Notes: a model not told the origin generated them from the letters alone. Shown: positions 33,630-43,323, counted from the stretch's first letter. The stretch: 64,000 nucleotides of DNA from Cellulosimicrobium sp. Marseille-Q4280 (GCF_943181405.1 NZ_CALPBY010000002.1:434001-498000); one strand, 5' to 3'. Program-made: numbers and translations.

Positions 33630-34826
33630 TCAGAGGCCGAAGGCCGAGCCGGCGCGCGCGGGCTGCTGCGCGGAGGCGTCGTCCTCGGCGGTGCGACCGG
33701 TCCACCGGTCCTCCGCAGCGCCGACGTGACCGGCGTGGGTCTCGCCCGCGGCGCGGGCGGCGGCCACGCGCTCGGCGTGCGTCGGCGGGCCGGACGGCAC
33801 GTGCGCGGGGCGCGCGGCCTCCGCCTCGCGGCGCAGGACCGGCACGACCTCGCCCGCGAGGAGGTCGATCTGCTCGAGGACCGTCTTGAGGGGCAGCCCG
33901 GCGTGGTCCATGAGGAACAGCTGGCGCTGGTAGTCGCCGACGTCCTCGCGCATCGCCCCGTAGCGGTCGATGACCTGCTGCGGCGAGCCGACGGTCAGCG
34001 GGGTCTCGCGCGTGAAGTCCTCCATCGACGGCCCGTGCCCGTACACGGGCGCGTTGTCGAAGTAGGGGCGGAACTCGTCCCACGCCTTCTGCGAGTCCTT
34101 GCGCATGAAGACCTGGCCGCCGAGGCCGACGATCGCGGTGTCCGCGGGCCCGTGACCGTGGTGCTCCCAGCGCTGCCGGTAGAACTGCACCATCTGCTTC
34201 GTGTGGCTCATGGGCCAGAAGATGTTGTTGTGGAAGAACCCGTCGCCGTAGTACGCGGCCTGCTCCGCGATCTCGGGGCTGCGGATCGACCCGTGCCACA
34301 CGAACGGCGGGACCCCGTCCAGGGGGCGCGGCGTGGAGGTGAAGCCCTGCAGCGGGGTGCGGAACTTCCCCTCCCAGTCGACGACGTCCTCGGTCCACAG
34401 GCGGCGCAGCAGCGCGTAGTTCTCGACCGCGAGCGGGATGCCGTTGCGGATGTCCTGCCCGAACCACGGGTACACCGGGCCGGTGTTGCCGCGACCCATC
34501 ATGAGGTCCATGCGCCCGTCGGTGATGACCTGGAGCATCGCGTACTCCTCGGCGAGGCGCACCGGGTCGTTCGTCGTGATGAGCGTCGTGGACGTCGACA
34601 GGACGATGTCCTTGGTCACACCCGCGAGGTAGCCGAGCATCGTCGTGGGCGACGACGGCACGAACGGCGGGTTGTGGTGCTCGCCCGTCGCGAAGACGTC
34701 CAGCCCGGCCTCGTCGGCGTGCTTCGCGATGGTGAGCATCGCGCGCACCCGCTCGGTGTCGTCCGGGGTCCGGCCCGTCGTGGGGTCCGTCGTCACGTCG
34801 CCGACGGTGAAGATGCCGAACTGCAT
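33630..34826 (-). CDS. LLM-class flavin-dependent oxidoreductase (CE1758 family)
   Basis: 398 residues with the luciferase-like TIM barrel: MQFGIFTVGDVTTDPTTGR, HADEAGLDVFATGEHHN, RMDLMMGRGNTGPVYPWFG, FMRKDSQKAWDEFRPYFDNAPVYGHGPSMEDFTRETPLTVGSPQQVIDRYG. It uses reduced flavin, probably from the FMN reductase downstream, to oxidise an unknown substrate. The C-terminal 60 residues are low-complexity. GGGAG precedes the ATG. A palindrome 45-56 bases upstream is a likely regulator site. Confidence 0.9.
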   Translation of the reverse strand: MQFGIFTVGDVTTDPTTGRTPDDTERVRAMLTIAKHADEAGLDVFATGEHHNPPFVPSSPTTMLGYLAGVTKDIVLSTSTTLITTNDPVRLAEEYAMLQVITDGRMDLMMGRGNTGPVYPWFGQDIRNGIPLAVENYALLRRLWTEDVVDWEGKFRTPLQGFTSTPRPLDGVPPFVWHGSIRSPEIAEQAAYYGDGFFHNNIFWPMSHTKQMVQFYRQRWEHHGHGPADTAIVGLGGQVFMRKDSQKAWDEFRPYFDNAPVYGHGPSMEDFTRETPLTVGSPQQVIDRYGAMREDVGDYQRQLFLMDHAGLPLKTVLEQIDLLAGEVVPVLRREAEAARPAHVPSGPPTHAERVAAARAAGETHAGHVGAAEDRWTGRTAEDDASAQQPARAGSAFGL

Positions 34827-34870
34827 GGTGCGCTCCCAGTGTCCTCTGACGTCCTATTGTTCATGCGTTT

Positions 34871-34882
34871 GCATGTACATGC
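34871..34882 (-). promoter_or_regulatory. Palindromic operator candidate upstream of the LLM gene
   Basis: GCATGT-ACATGC is a perfect 12-bp palindrome, with a further half copy (GCATGAAC on the minus strand) next to it, in an AT-richer patch just upstream of the LLM start. It probably binds the regulator of the LLM/FMN-reductase pair. No regulator gene is adjacent. Confidence 0.45.
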
Positions 34883-35085
34883 GGCTCAACCGGACACCCT
34901 CCGTGTTTGTTCCCGACGCCGCAGCCTGGCCGTGGAGCGGCGGATCTCACGCCGCGCGAGTTGCGCGGGGCATCGAAACCCGGGAGCCTGGGACGGCGAC
35001 GCGCCGTGGCGGACCCGGCCCCGACGTCGCGCGGCCCGCCCGGCGGGCCGCGACCGCGACGTTCACCGGACCTTCACCCCGCGTC

Positions 35086-35111
35086 GGAACACCCCACCAC
35101 GACACGGCGTT
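35086..35111 (+). promoter_or_regulatory. SigR/SigH-type (thiol-oxidative stress) promoter of rbpA
   Basis: GGAAC (35086-35090), 18 bases, then GTT (35109-35111). This is the GGAAT-N18-GTT pattern of SigR/SigH-class ECF sigma factors. In Streptomyces rbpA is a known SigR target, so the location fits. The expected start is around 35,117, giving a leader of about 70 nt. Confidence 0.65.
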
Positions 35112-35186
35112 GCGTACTCGTAGACCGGGCACGCTCGCACCCACGGGCCCGCCCCGTACACCCCCGACGATCCTCTGGAGGACACC

Positions 35187-35531
35187 ATGGCCGACCGTTC
35201 GCTGCGTGGCATGAGCATCGGTGCGAAGAGCATGGAGTCGGACGAGGGCGTCGACTTCGCGCCCCGCTTCCAGGCGCACTACGACTGCCCCAACGGCCAC
35301 ACCATCATCCTGCCGTTCTCGACCGACGCCGAGGTCCCTCCCGTGTGGGAGTGCCGCTGCGGCGCCGAGGCGCTCCTGCGTGACGCCGAGCGCCCAGAGC
35401 CCAAGGCCGGCAAGCCTGCCCGCACCCACTGGGACATGCTGCTCGAGCGCCGCACGATCTCCGAGCTCGAGGAGCTCCTCGACGAGCGCCTCGACCTGCT
35501 GCGCGCCGGCAAGCTCCGCCGCTCCGCCTGA
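35187..35531 (+). CDS. rbpA: RNA polymerase-binding protein RbpA
   Basis: 114 residues, usual length. It begins MADRSLRGMSIGAKSMESDEGV, followed by the zinc-ribbon-like core (YDCPNGHTIILPFSTDAEVPPVWECRCG) and the C-terminal sigma-interaction part (RTHWDMLLERRTISELEELLDERLDLLR). RbpA binds RNA polymerase and group-1 sigma factors and stabilises the open complex; in some species it lowers rifampicin sensitivity. CTGGAGGACACC precedes the ATG. A strong terminator follows, so it is a single-gene unit. Confidence 0.96.
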   Translation: MADRSLRGMSIGAKSMESDEGVDFAPRFQAHYDCPNGHTIILPFSTDAEVPPVWECRCGAEALLRDAERPEPKAGKPARTHWDMLLERRTISELEELLDERLDLLRAGKLRRSA

Positions 35532-35580
35532 CGCCCGCAGCCGACCGAACCGGTCGGCGCGCGACGGCTGCTCGCACGAG

Positions 35581-35607
35581 GGCCCGGTCCCCACGGACCG
35601 GGCCTTT
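35581..35607 (+). terminator. Intrinsic terminator after rbpA
   Basis: Perfect 10-bp stem GGCCCGGTCC / GGACCGGGCC with a CCAC loop, followed by TTTCC. It starts 50 bases after the rbpA stop. Confidence 0.85.
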
Positions 35608-35667
35608 CCTGCGCCCGGCCCCGTCGGCGTCCCGACCGGCGCATGCTCGCGGCGCCGGGTCCGGCGG

Positions 35668-36483
35668 CTACGGCCGGTGCGTGCGACCCCGCCGGACGAA
35701 CGACGCGAGCTGCTCCGCGCGACGTCGGGCACCCCACACGGTGACCTTCCACAGCGCCTCGGCGACGATGGCCCGGCTCATCTTGGACCGCCCCGCCGTG
35801 CGTTCGACGAACGTGATCGGGACCTCCACGACGCGACCCCCGGCCCGGGCGACGCGCCACGCCATGTCGACCTGGAAGCAGTACCCGTGCGACTCCACGG
35901 CCGCGAGGTCCAGCGCCCGCAGCGCGTCCGCCCGGTAGGCGCGGAACCCGGCCGTCGCGTCCCGCAGCCGCAGCCCGAGGGCGAGCCGCACGTACGCGTT
36001 GCCGCCCCGCGAGAGCACCTCGCGGTGCCACGGCCAGTTCTCCACCTCGCCGCCCGGCACCCAGCGCGACCCGATCACCAGGTCCGCTCGCCCCGACCGG
36101 CCCGCGCTCGCGGCGCCGTCCGGAGCGCCTGCCGGGGCCGCGGCCAGCGCGTCGAGCAGGCGCGGCAGCTCCTCCGGGCGGTGCGACCCGTCGGCGTCCA
36201 TCTCCACCACGACGTCGTACCCGCGCTCCAGTGCCCACCCGAAGCCCGCGACGTACGCGGCCCCCAACCCCTCCTTGCCCGCGCGGTGCAGCACGTGCAC
36301 CGCCGCGTCCCGGCCGGCGACCGTGTCCGCGAGGTCGCCCGTCCCGTCGGGCGACGCGTCGTCGACCACGAGGACGTCCGCGGCCGGGACCGCCGCGCGC
36401 AGGCGCGCGAGCGTCCCCGGCAGGGTCAGCGCCTCGTCGTACGTCGGCACGACGACGAGCACGCGCCCGGGTCCGTCGTTCAC
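35668..36483 (-). CDS. ppm1: Polyprenol monophosphomannose synthase (glycosyltransferase family 2)
   Basis: 271 residues. GT2 catalytic features: [28 protein letters not shown] (nucleotide-binding Asp), [15 protein letters not shown] (DAD metal site), [15 protein letters not shown], and [12 protein letters not shown]. It transfers mannose from GDP-mannose to polyprenol phosphate, the donor for lipoglycans and protein mannosylation. The GTG start overlaps the lnt stop (GTGA). In M. tuberculosis the corresponding two domains are fused in Ppm1; here they are separate overlapping genes. There is no C-terminal membrane domain. Confidence 0.92.
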   Translation of the reverse strand: MNDGPGRVLVVVPTYDEALTLPGTLARLRAAVPAADVLVVDDASPDGTGDLADTVAGRDAAVHVLHRAGKEGLGAAYVAGFGWALERGYDVVVEMDADGSHRPEELPRLLDALAAAPAGAPDGAASAGRSGRADLVIGSRWVPGGEVENWPWHREVLSRGGNAYVRLALGLRLRDATAGFRAYRADALRALDLAAVESHGYCFQVDMAWRVARAGGRVVEVPITFVERTAGRSKMSRAIVAEALWKVTVWGARRRAEQLASFVRRGRTHRP

Positions 36484-38246
36484 CGGCGGCCCTCCTGGGC
36501 GTCCTGGCCGTCCTGACCGTCCGCTGCGGCCGCCGAGGCGCCGGGCCCGGCACCGGTGGTGCCGTCGGCGGGGCGTCCTCGCCGGCGCTCGCGGACCGAC
36601 CCGACGACCCCGGCGAGGACGAGACCCGCGGCGAGCAGTCCGACGACGAGGGCGGGCAGGCCGCCGGCGCGCACGGACGGCGTCAGGTCGGTACGCAGCG
36701 GCAGGGACGCGACGAGCTGGTCGGCGGTGAACAGGTCCGTGCTCTGCAGCAGGGTGCCGTCGGGCGCGACCACGCCGCTGACCCCGACCGTGGACACCTG
36801 GACGGTCGCGCGCCCGGTCGAGATCGCGCGCAGCCGTGACATCGCGAGCTGCTGGGTCGACTCGGCCGTGTACCCGAAGGACGCGTTGTTCGTCGGGACG
36901 ATCAGGACCTCGGCACCGGCACGCACCGCGTCGCGTACGAGCTCGTCGTAGGCGACCTCGAAGCAGATGACGACACCCAGCGGCACGGTGCGCCCCAGTC
37001 GTCCGGAGGCGAGGTCGACCACGCCCGTCTCGCCGCCGGGGATCATGTCGATGGTCACGCGGTCGACCTGGTCGGAGAAGACCCGCAGGAGCGGGCGCAG
37101 CGGCATGTACTCGCCGAACGGTGCGGGGTGCTGCTTGGCGTACCGGTCGACGACGCCGGCGCCCGGCTCCCAGAGCAGCGCCACGTTGTACCGCCCGCCC
37201 GTCTCCGGGAACTCCTGGGCGCCGACGAGGATCGGGGCGCCGACCTCGCGCGCGGCGTCGTCGATCGCCGCGGCGACCTCGGGGGCCTCCTGCGGGTCGA
37301 GGTCCGAGCCGTTCTCCGGCCACAGCACGACATCGAGGTCGCCCGGGTCCACCTGGTCCAGCAGCGCGACGGTGCCGTCGAGGTGGTTGTTCAGCACCTC
37401 GGCCCGGTTCGCGAACGACCCGAGCCCCGGCTCGCCGACGTTGCCCTGCACGGCGCCGACCTCGAGCGTGCCGGCCTGCGCGCGGGTGTCGAGCGGCACG
37501 AGCAGCGGCGCGGCGACGAGCGCGCCCGCGACGAGGAGCGGCACCACCACGGGGGCGGTCCCGCGCGTGCGGTCCTCCCGGTCCTCCCCTGGCGTCCCGG
37601 GCACCGCGTGCGCCGCGGCGGCGCGGCGCCGCACGACGGCGAGGACGGCGGCGGCGAGCAGCGAGCCGACGAGCGCGACGAGGACGGAGACGAGCACCTC
37701 GCCGCCGAGCCACGCCGCGCGCCCGAGCGGGGAGCCGGCCTGGGAGAACGCGAGCCGGCCCCAGGGGAACCCGCCGAACGGCACCTCGGTGCGCGCCTGC
37801 TCGACGCCGACGAACAGCACCGTGAACGCGACCGCCTGCCGGCCGGGTCGGCCCCGCAGCCAGGACCAGCGCCGCGCCCACACCCACGCAGCACCCAGCA
37901 CCGCGACGAAGCAGGCCTCCATGACGGACAGCGCGATCCAGGGGACGGTGTCGGTCGCCTCGTTCGCCCACCACAGGTGCGGCAGGAAGAACGACAGTCC
38001 CCACACGAGACCGACCAGGGCGCCCCACCGGGCGTCGTCGCGACGCAGCGCCCAGAACAGCAGGCCGACGCCGACGAACGCGGCGGGCCACCAGCCGCGG
38101 TCGGGGAACGCGGCATCCGTGAGCAGGCCACCGAGGAGCGCGAGGAGCAGGGTCAGCGGTCGGGAGACGGGACCGCCCGCGTCACGTCGAGGGCTCGGAG
38201 CGGGCCGACCGAGGCTAGGGTCGGTCGCGGACGCTGGGGCTGGCAC
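36480..38246 (-). CDS. lnt: Apolipoprotein N-acyltransferase
   Basis: 588 residues. The N-terminal half has about seven membrane segments ([66 protein letters not shown]). The periplasmic nitrilase domain shows the Glu-Lys-Cys triad: E in [11 protein letters not shown] in [17 protein letters not shown] in [12 protein letters not shown]. It adds the third acyl chain to lipoproteins. The C-terminal 35 residues are Gly/Ala/Gln-rich. The GTG at 38246 has only a weak ribosome site. Downstream ppm1 overlaps it, so the two are co-translated. Confidence 0.93.
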   Translation of the reverse strand: MPAPASATDPSLGRPAPSPRRDAGGPVSRPLTLLLALLGGLLTDAAFPDRGWWPAAFVGVGLLFWALRRDDARWGALVGLVWGLSFFLPHLWWANEATDTVPWIALSVMEACFVAVLGAAWVWARRWSWLRGRPGRQAVAFTVLFVGVEQARTEVPFGGFPWGRLAFSQAGSPLGRAAWLGGEVLVSVLVALVGSLLAAAVLAVVRRRAAAAHAVPGTPGEDREDRTRGTAPVVVPLLVAGALVAAPLLVPLDTRAQAGTLEVGAVQGNVGEPGLGSFANRAEVLNNHLDGTVALLDQVDPGDLDVVLWPENGSDLDPQEAPEVAAAIDDAAREVGAPILVGAQEFPETGGRYNVALLWEPGAGVVDRYAKQHPAPFGEYMPLRPLLRVFSDQVDRVTIDMIPGGETGVVDLASGRLGRTVPLGVVICFEVAYDELVRDAVRAGAEVLIVPTNNASFGYTAESTQQLAMSRLRAISTGRATVQVSTVGVSGVVAPDGTLLQSTDLFTADQLVASLPLRTDLTPSVRAGGLPALVVGLLAAGLVLAGVVGSVRERRRGRPADGTTGAGPGASAAAADGQDGQDAQEGRR

Positions 38247-38473
38247 GGGGTGCAGGATACGCCACGTGCCTGCACGGCCTCGGTGCGTGGCGGCCGCGGG
38301 CGACGAGCGGGCGACGCACGGACGACGGGAGCGCGCAGCAGGGTGCGGCGGGCCCGCGCGTCCTTCGGCCCGTGCCCTGCCGCCACCGGCTGGGCACGTT
38401 TTCTACTGAGCGCGCGGGCCCGGCCAGACACACCCGTCGCGGCATGCCGAGGGATCGTCGGCGGTGGCAGATC

Positions 38474-38551
38474 CCCCTGCGGCCGCAGGGGCCGGAACAC
38501 CCTGTCGAAACTACTCCCGCTCCCCGCGCTGTCAACCGGAACCAGTTCCGG
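38474..38551 (-). promoter_or_regulatory. Promoter, palindrome and leader hairpin for lnt-ppm1
   Basis: The 320-base gap between the amidohydrolase stop and lnt holds no convincing gene. On the minus strand: TTGACA (38530-38535), 16-bp spacer, TAGTTT (38508-38513). A perfect palindrome CCGGAAC-nn-GTTCCGG (38536-38551) touches the -35. A perfect dyad, CCCCTGCGG followed by CCGCAGGGG (38474-38491), lies near the predicted 5' end of a leader of about 250 nt. The palindrome has a 2-bp centre, so it is not a LexA box (4-bp centre). Confidence 0.6.
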
Positions 38552-38566
38552 CGTGCGCGGACCTTC

Positions 38567-40207
38567 TCACCCGAACGTGTCGAACAGCACGACGCCGTCT
38601 CGCACGGTCTGCAGGCACGTGGGCCGCGGGGCGTCCCCACCGAGCTCGGGCAGGAGCGGCGTACCCGAGCGGGCGTCCGTGCTCCACGACGACGCGGGAC
38701 GCCCGAGGGTGCCCTGCACCACGAGGTGCTCCGCGCGCCACACCGCGAGGTGCGCGGGCGCGCCGACGCGCAGCTGGCCCGCGCCCGTGTGGTCCAGGCC
38801 GGCGATGCGCCACCCGCCGCGCGTGTGCGCCTGGAACGCCGCCCGCGCCGAGACCCGCTGGTCCAGGTCGACGTGCGACATCGCCGCCAGGACCCCCGCC
38901 CACGGGTCGAGCCGCGTCACCGGGGCGTCCGACCCGAAGGCGACCGGCACGCCCGCCCCCGCGAGGTCCGCGAACGGGCTCAGCCCCTCCGCGCGCGTCG
39001 CCCCGACGCGCGCCGCGTACATGCCGCCGGGGCCGCCCCACGCGGCGTCGAACGCGGGCTGGACGCTCAGGGACACGCCGAACAGCAGCAGGGTCGCCAG
39101 CGCGGTCGCGTCGACGAACAGCGCGTGCTCGACCCGGTGCCGCGCCGCACGCACCGAGCCCGCCCCGTGCACGTCCGCCGCCGCCTTGAGGCCCAGCACG
39201 AGCTCGTCCATCGCGCGGTCGCCGATGACGTGGAACCCGCCCTGCGTCCCGGCCGCCGCGACCGCGGACAGGTGGTTCGCGATCTGCTCCGCCGTCAGGT
39301 ACAGCGCGCCGCGCTCCCCCGGCACCGGCGCGTCCCGGTACGGCTGCCGCATGGCCGCCGTGCGCGACCCGATCGACCCGTCCACGTTGAGGTCCCCCGC
39401 GATGCCCGCCAGACCCGGCACGTCCGCCAGGAGGGAGCGCGCGTCGTCGGCCGTCGTGCACAGCTCGCCCCGGTACCCCACGACGTGCGCCAGCCCGCCC
39501 GCCGCGTCGTGCGTCAGGTCGAGCACCTCGCGCAGCCCGGCCCGGGTGTCGATGTGCGGTGCGCTCATCTCGTGCACCGACACGATGCCCTGCTCCGCCG
39601 CGGCGCGCAGCGCCGCCCGGTACAGCTCCGTGCGCCGCCCCGGCGACACCTCGCGCGCCAGGTCCCGCGCCACGTGGTGCGCCTCGCCGGTCACCCACCC
39701 CGACGCGTCCCACCCGGGCCGGCCGTCGAGCCCCGCCCGCCGCGCGAGCGCCGCCGAGACGACCGCGGAGTGCACGTCCACGCGCGCCGCGTACACCGCC
39801 CGGCCACCCGCCGCGGCGTCCAGCTCCTCCGCCGTCGGGGGACGCCCCTCGGGCCACGACCGCTCGTCCCACCCGAACGCCAGCACGACCTCGTCGTCCC
39901 CCGCCACGGCGGCAGCCTTCGCCACCGCGTCCAGCGCCGACCCGAGCGACGTCACGCCGGCGCTCGCGGACAGGTCCACCCCGGCGAGGGCGAGGCCGAT
40001 CTCGAACAGGTGCACGTGCGCGTCGACGAAGCCGGGTGCGACGAGCGCGCCGTCGAGCTCGACCACCCGGTCGGCCCGGGCGGCGAGCCCGTCGGCGGTG
40101 TCGTCGGCGCCGATCCAGGCGATCACGCCGTCGTCGACGAGCAGGGCCTCGGCGAAGGGGTCGGCCGAGGAGTGGATCACGCCACCGCGGTACAAGGTTG
40201 AGGCCAC
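38567..40207 (-). CDS. Amidohydrolase family protein (YtcJ-like)
   Basis: 546 residues. Metal-dependent hydrolase features of the Amidohydro_3 group: GALVAPGFVDAHVHLFEIG (first HxH), SVHEMSAPH, GFHVIGDRAMDELV, RHRVEHALFVD and AFGSDAPVTRLDPW. Such enzymes hydrolyse amide bonds in diverse small molecules; the substrate is not predictable. GTG 40207 is preceded by GAAGGA and by TATGGT eight bases upstream. It lies 49 bases downstream of the helicase gene on the same strand. Confidence 0.88.
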   Translation of the reverse strand: MASTLYRGGVIHSSADPFAEALLVDDGVIAWIGADDTADGLAARADRVVELDGALVAPGFVDAHVHLFEIGLALAGVDLSASAGVTSLGSALDAVAKAAAVAGDDEVVLAFGWDERSWPEGRPPTAEELDAAAGGRAVYAARVDVHSAVVSAALARRAGLDGRPGWDASGWVTGEAHHVARDLAREVSPGRRTELYRAALRAAAEQGIVSVHEMSAPHIDTRAGLREVLDLTHDAAGGLAHVVGYRGELCTTADDARSLLADVPGLAGIAGDLNVDGSIGSRTAAMRQPYRDAPVPGERGALYLTAEQIANHLSAVAAAGTQGGFHVIGDRAMDELVLGLKAAADVHGAGSVRAARHRVEHALFVDATALATLLLFGVSLSVQPAFDAAWGGPGGMYAARVGATRAEGLSPFADLAGAGVPVAFGSDAPVTRLDPWAGVLAAMSHVDLDQRVSARAAFQAHTRGGWRIAGLDHTGAGQLRVGAPAHLAVWRAEHLVVQGTLGRPASSWSTDARSGTPLLPELGGDAPRPTCLQTVRDGVVLFDTFG

Positions 40208-40256
40208 AATCCTTCACCATACCGCCACATTCGCGGTGTTCGTGCAGGTGGCTCCG

Positions 40257-43200
40257 TCACACGCTCGAGTATGCGACCACGCCGCGGCGCAGCCGCTCGA
40301 TCGCCTGCACCGCCGTGCGCCGCAGCGCAGGGGTGGGCGCGGCACCCGCGAGCTGGTCGAGCACGTCGATGACCTGCTTGCACCAGCGCACGAAGTCCCC
40401 GGCCGCGATCTCCGACCCACGCAGGACCGCGTCGAGGCTGCGTCCCACCGCCCAGCGGTGCACGGCGGTGACGAGACCGTCGTCGAGCTGGCCCGTCGCC
40501 TCCAGGCGGTGCGCGCTCTCCAGGTCCTCGACCTCGGACCACACGCGCACGGTCGCGTCGAGCGCGCGGGCGAGCGGACCGTGCGGCCCGCCGGGGACGT
40601 TCGGCTCCGTGGGCTCGTCGCGGCGCCCCGAGTACACGCACGTCGACACCACCGCGGCCAGGGCCGGGGCGTCGAGGTCGTCCCACACGCCGCGCCGCAG
40701 GCACTCGGCGAGCAGCAGGTCGTTCTCGGCGTACAGGCGGCGCAGCCACCGCCCGTCCGCCGTGATGCGCAGCCCCCCGGCGTGCACCGTGCCGCCGGTG
40801 GGCTCGCCGCCGGTGTCGGGTGCTGCGTCGAACGCGTCGCTGTCGAGCGTGTCGGCGTCGAGCGTGTCGGCGGCGCCAGGGCTCGTCGCCCGCTGGTTCT
40901 CGGCCCGTTCGAGGTACCCGAGCTCGAGCAGGACGTCGCACGTGCGGTCGAACAGCTTGGCGATCGACCCGGTGCGGCCCTCGACGCGGCGCACGAGCTG
41001 GTCGTGCTCCTTCTTGAGCCGGGCCCACCGCTCGGCCCACCGGGCATGTTCCTCCCGGTCGGGGCACCCGTGGCACGGGTGGGCCCGCAGCTGCGCGCGC
41101 AGGCGGGCGAGCTCGGCGTCGTCCGCGGCGCCGGACCGCCCCCGCGCGGCCTTCCCGGGGCGGCCGCCGGGCTCGTCGAGCGCACCGAGCGCGTTGCGCA
41201 GGCTCGACGCGAGGTCGCGCCGCTGCGCCGGGACGCGGGGGTTGAACGCCTTGGGGACCTTGACCCGTGCGACGACGCGGATCCCGCCGGGCGCGTCCGC
41301 GACCGTGAGCTTCTTCACGGCGCGGTCCTGCGTGAGCACCGTCGGGCGCGGCCCGTCGAACCCGGCGCCCTCCCCCGGGTCGAGCACGACGACGTACCCC
41401 GCCCGGCGGCCGGACGGAACCTCGACCACGTCGCCGGGGCGCAGCCGCTCGAACGCCGCGACCACCTCGGCGCGTCGCGACCTGGACGCCGCCCGGGACA
41501 GGTCCGTCTCGCGCTGGGCGATGCGGCGCCGCAGGGCCGCGTACTGCGAGAAGTCGCCGCGGTCGCACGTCATGGCCTGCGCGTACCCGTCGAGGGCCTC
41601 GGCGTGCGCCTGCGCCTGCTTCGCGAGCCCGACGACGCCGCGGTCGGCCTGGAACTGCGCGAACGACGTCTCCAGCACGTCGCGCGCCCGGTCCCGCCCC
41701 ACCTGCGCGACGAGGTTGACCGCCATGTTGTACGTGGGCCGGAAGCTCGAGCGCAGCGGGTACAGGCGCTTGGACGCCAGGCCCGCGAGCTGCACGGGGT
41801 CCAGGCCGGCGTGGTCCACGACGACCGCGTGCCCCTCGACGTCGATGCCGCGCCGCCCTGCGCGCCCGGTGAGCTGCGTGTACTCCCCGGGGGTGACGTC
41901 CACGTGCGCGGACCCGTCCCACTTCACGAGCCGCTCGAGCACCACGGAGCGCGCGGGCATGTTGATGCCGAGCGCGAGGGTCTCCGTGGCGAACACGACC
42001 TTGATGAGGCCGCGGCTGAACAGGTCCTCGACCGTCTCCTTGAACACAGGCAGCATGCCGGCGTGGTGGGCCGCGACGCCGCGCGCGAGGGACTCGCTCC
42101 ACGTCCAGTACCCGAGGACGTCGAGGTCCTCGGTCGGGATGGTCGCGGTGCGCTCCTCCGCGACCCGGCGGATCTCCGCCTCCTCCTCCGCCGACGTGAG
42201 CCGCAGCCCCGCGGTCAGGCACTGCGTGACCGCGCCCTCGCACCCGGCGCGGGAGAAGATGAAGTAGATCGCGGGCAGCAGCGCGTCCTCGTCGAGCGCG
42301 TCCACCACGGAGAAGCGCGACGGGGTACGCCGCGAGAACCCGGACCTGTCGGGACCCGGTCGACGGCCGCCGCGCCCCCGGTACCCGCGGTCCCCCGCGC
42401 CGCGGCGCCCGCCCGGGCCCGACGTGCCCGAGCGTGGCGCAGCGCGGAACGCGGCGAGCAGGTCCGGGTTGATGGGTGGGTTCACCCCGGGGTCGGTCGG
42501 GTCGACGTGCCCCGCGTACAGGTCGAGCAGGTCCGCCCCGAACCCTGCGCGGCCCGCGTGCCGGTCCGCGCCCGTCGGGTTCGCCGACGCGACGAGGACG
42601 TGCTGCCACAGCGGCACGGGGCGGCGCTCGCTGACGACGACGGTCGTGTCGCCGCGCACCATCTCGAGCCAGTCGCCGAACTCTTCCGCGTTGGACACGG
42701 TCGCGGACAGGGAGACGAGCTGCACGTCGTCGGACAGGTGGATGATCACCTCTTCCCACACGGGTCCGCGGAACCGGTCGGCGAGGTAGTGCACCTCGTC
42801 CATGACGACGTACCCGAGGCCGTCGAGCGCGGTGGACCCCGCGTAGAGCATGTTGCGCAGCACCTCGGTCGTCATGACGACGACCGGGGCGTCCCCGTTG
42901 ATCGTGGTGTCCCCGGTCAGCAGGCCGACGTTGTCGGCGCCGTGCCGGCGCACGAGGTCGGCGTACTTCTGGTTCGACAGCGCCTTGATGGGGGTCGTGT
43001 AGAACGCCTTGCGCCCGGTCGCGAGCGCGAGGTGGACGGCGAACTCGCCGACCACGGTCTTGCCCGCCCCGGTGGGGGCCGCGACGAGGACGCCCCGCCC
43101 CTCCTCGAGGGCTTCGCACGCGCGCTCCTGGAAGTCGTCGAGCGGGAAGTCGAGGACGTGGCGGAACTCGGCGAGCCGCGTGCGAGCCGCGGACTGGCGC

Positions 43201-43259
43201 GCGCGTGCGGCGGCGTACCGGGCGGCGGGTGAGTCGGCGGACGTGTCAGCTGCCGTCAT
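40257..43259 (-). CDS. helY: Ski2/Mtr4-like superfamily 2 helicase, HelY type
   Basis: 1000 residues. Helicase motifs: VLVAAPTGAGKTVVGEFA (Walker A, about residue 58), TTPIKALSNQKY, VVMDEVHYLAD (DEVH), LSATVSN, and in the second RecA domain AAHHAGMLPVFKETVEDLF, VFATETLALGINMPARSV, QLTGRAGRRGID. A low-complexity Arg/Gly insert (about 280-320) separates the lobes. The C-terminal domains include a short Cys pair (HPCHGCPD). The role is probably RNA processing or turnover. TAGGCT six bases before the ATG (43266-43271, minus strand) indicates a leaderless transcript. Confidence 0.92.
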   Translation of the reverse strand: MTAADTSADSPAARYAAARARQSAARTRLAEFRHVLDFPLDDFQERACEALEEGRGVLVAAPTGAGKTVVGEFAVHLALATGRKAFYTTPIKALSNQKYADLVRRHGADNVGLLTGDTTINGDAPVVVMTTEVLRNMLYAGSTALDGLGYVVMDEVHYLADRFRGPVWEEVIIHLSDDVQLVSLSATVSNAEEFGDWLEMVRGDTTVVVSERRPVPLWQHVLVASANPTGADRHAGRAGFGADLLDLYAGHVDPTDPGVNPPINPDLLAAFRAAPRSGTSGPGGRRGAGDRGYRGRGGRRPGPDRSGFSRRTPSRFSVVDALDEDALLPAIYFIFSRAGCEGAVTQCLTAGLRLTSAEEEAEIRRVAEERTATIPTEDLDVLGYWTWSESLARGVAAHHAGMLPVFKETVEDLFSRGLIKVVFATETLALGINMPARSVVLERLVKWDGSAHVDVTPGEYTQLTGRAGRRGIDVEGHAVVVDHAGLDPVQLAGLASKRLYPLRSSFRPTYNMAVNLVAQVGRDRARDVLETSFAQFQADRGVVGLAKQAQAHAEALDGYAQAMTCDRGDFSQYAALRRRIAQRETDLSRAASRSRRAEVVAAFERLRPGDVVEVPSGRRAGYVVVLDPGEGAGFDGPRPTVLTQDRAVKKLTVADAPGGIRVVARVKVPKAFNPRVPAQRRDLASSLRNALGALDEPGGRPGKAARGRSGAADDAELARLRAQLRAHPCHGCPDREEHARWAERWARLKKEHDQLVRRVEGRTGSIAKLFDRTCDVLLELGYLERAENQRATSPGAADTLDADTLDSDAFDAAPDTGGEPTGGTVHAGGLRITADGRWLRRLYAENDLLLAECLRRGVWDDLDAPALAAVVSTCVYSGRRDEPTEPNVPGGPHGPLARALDATVRVWSEVEDLESAHRLEATGQLDDGLVTAVHRWAVGRSLDAVLRGSEIAAGDFVRWCKQVIDVLDQLAGAAPTPALRRTAVQAIERLRRGVVAYSSV

Positions 43260-43323
43260 GGCCTCAGCCTACGGTCCGGCGCCCACCTCGCTCGGCACGT
43301 CCCCGTCCGCTGCGGGGTGGTGG

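Noticed and set aside
38153-38500. A 115-codon minus-strand gene in the lnt leader
   Set aside because: Arg/Pro-rich composition, overlaps the lnt 5' end in another frame, and lacks a ribosome site.
38536-38551. LexA (SOS) box
   Set aside because: The GAAC and GTTC half sites are two bases apart, whereas actinobacterial LexA boxes need four; the downstream genes are not SOS genes.
37128-43232. A plus-strand open frame of about 2,000 codons
   Set aside because: It is antisense to lnt, the amidohydrolase and helY. Its translation is Arg/Pro/Ala/Gly-rich with no domain, a usual by-product of very high third-position GC.
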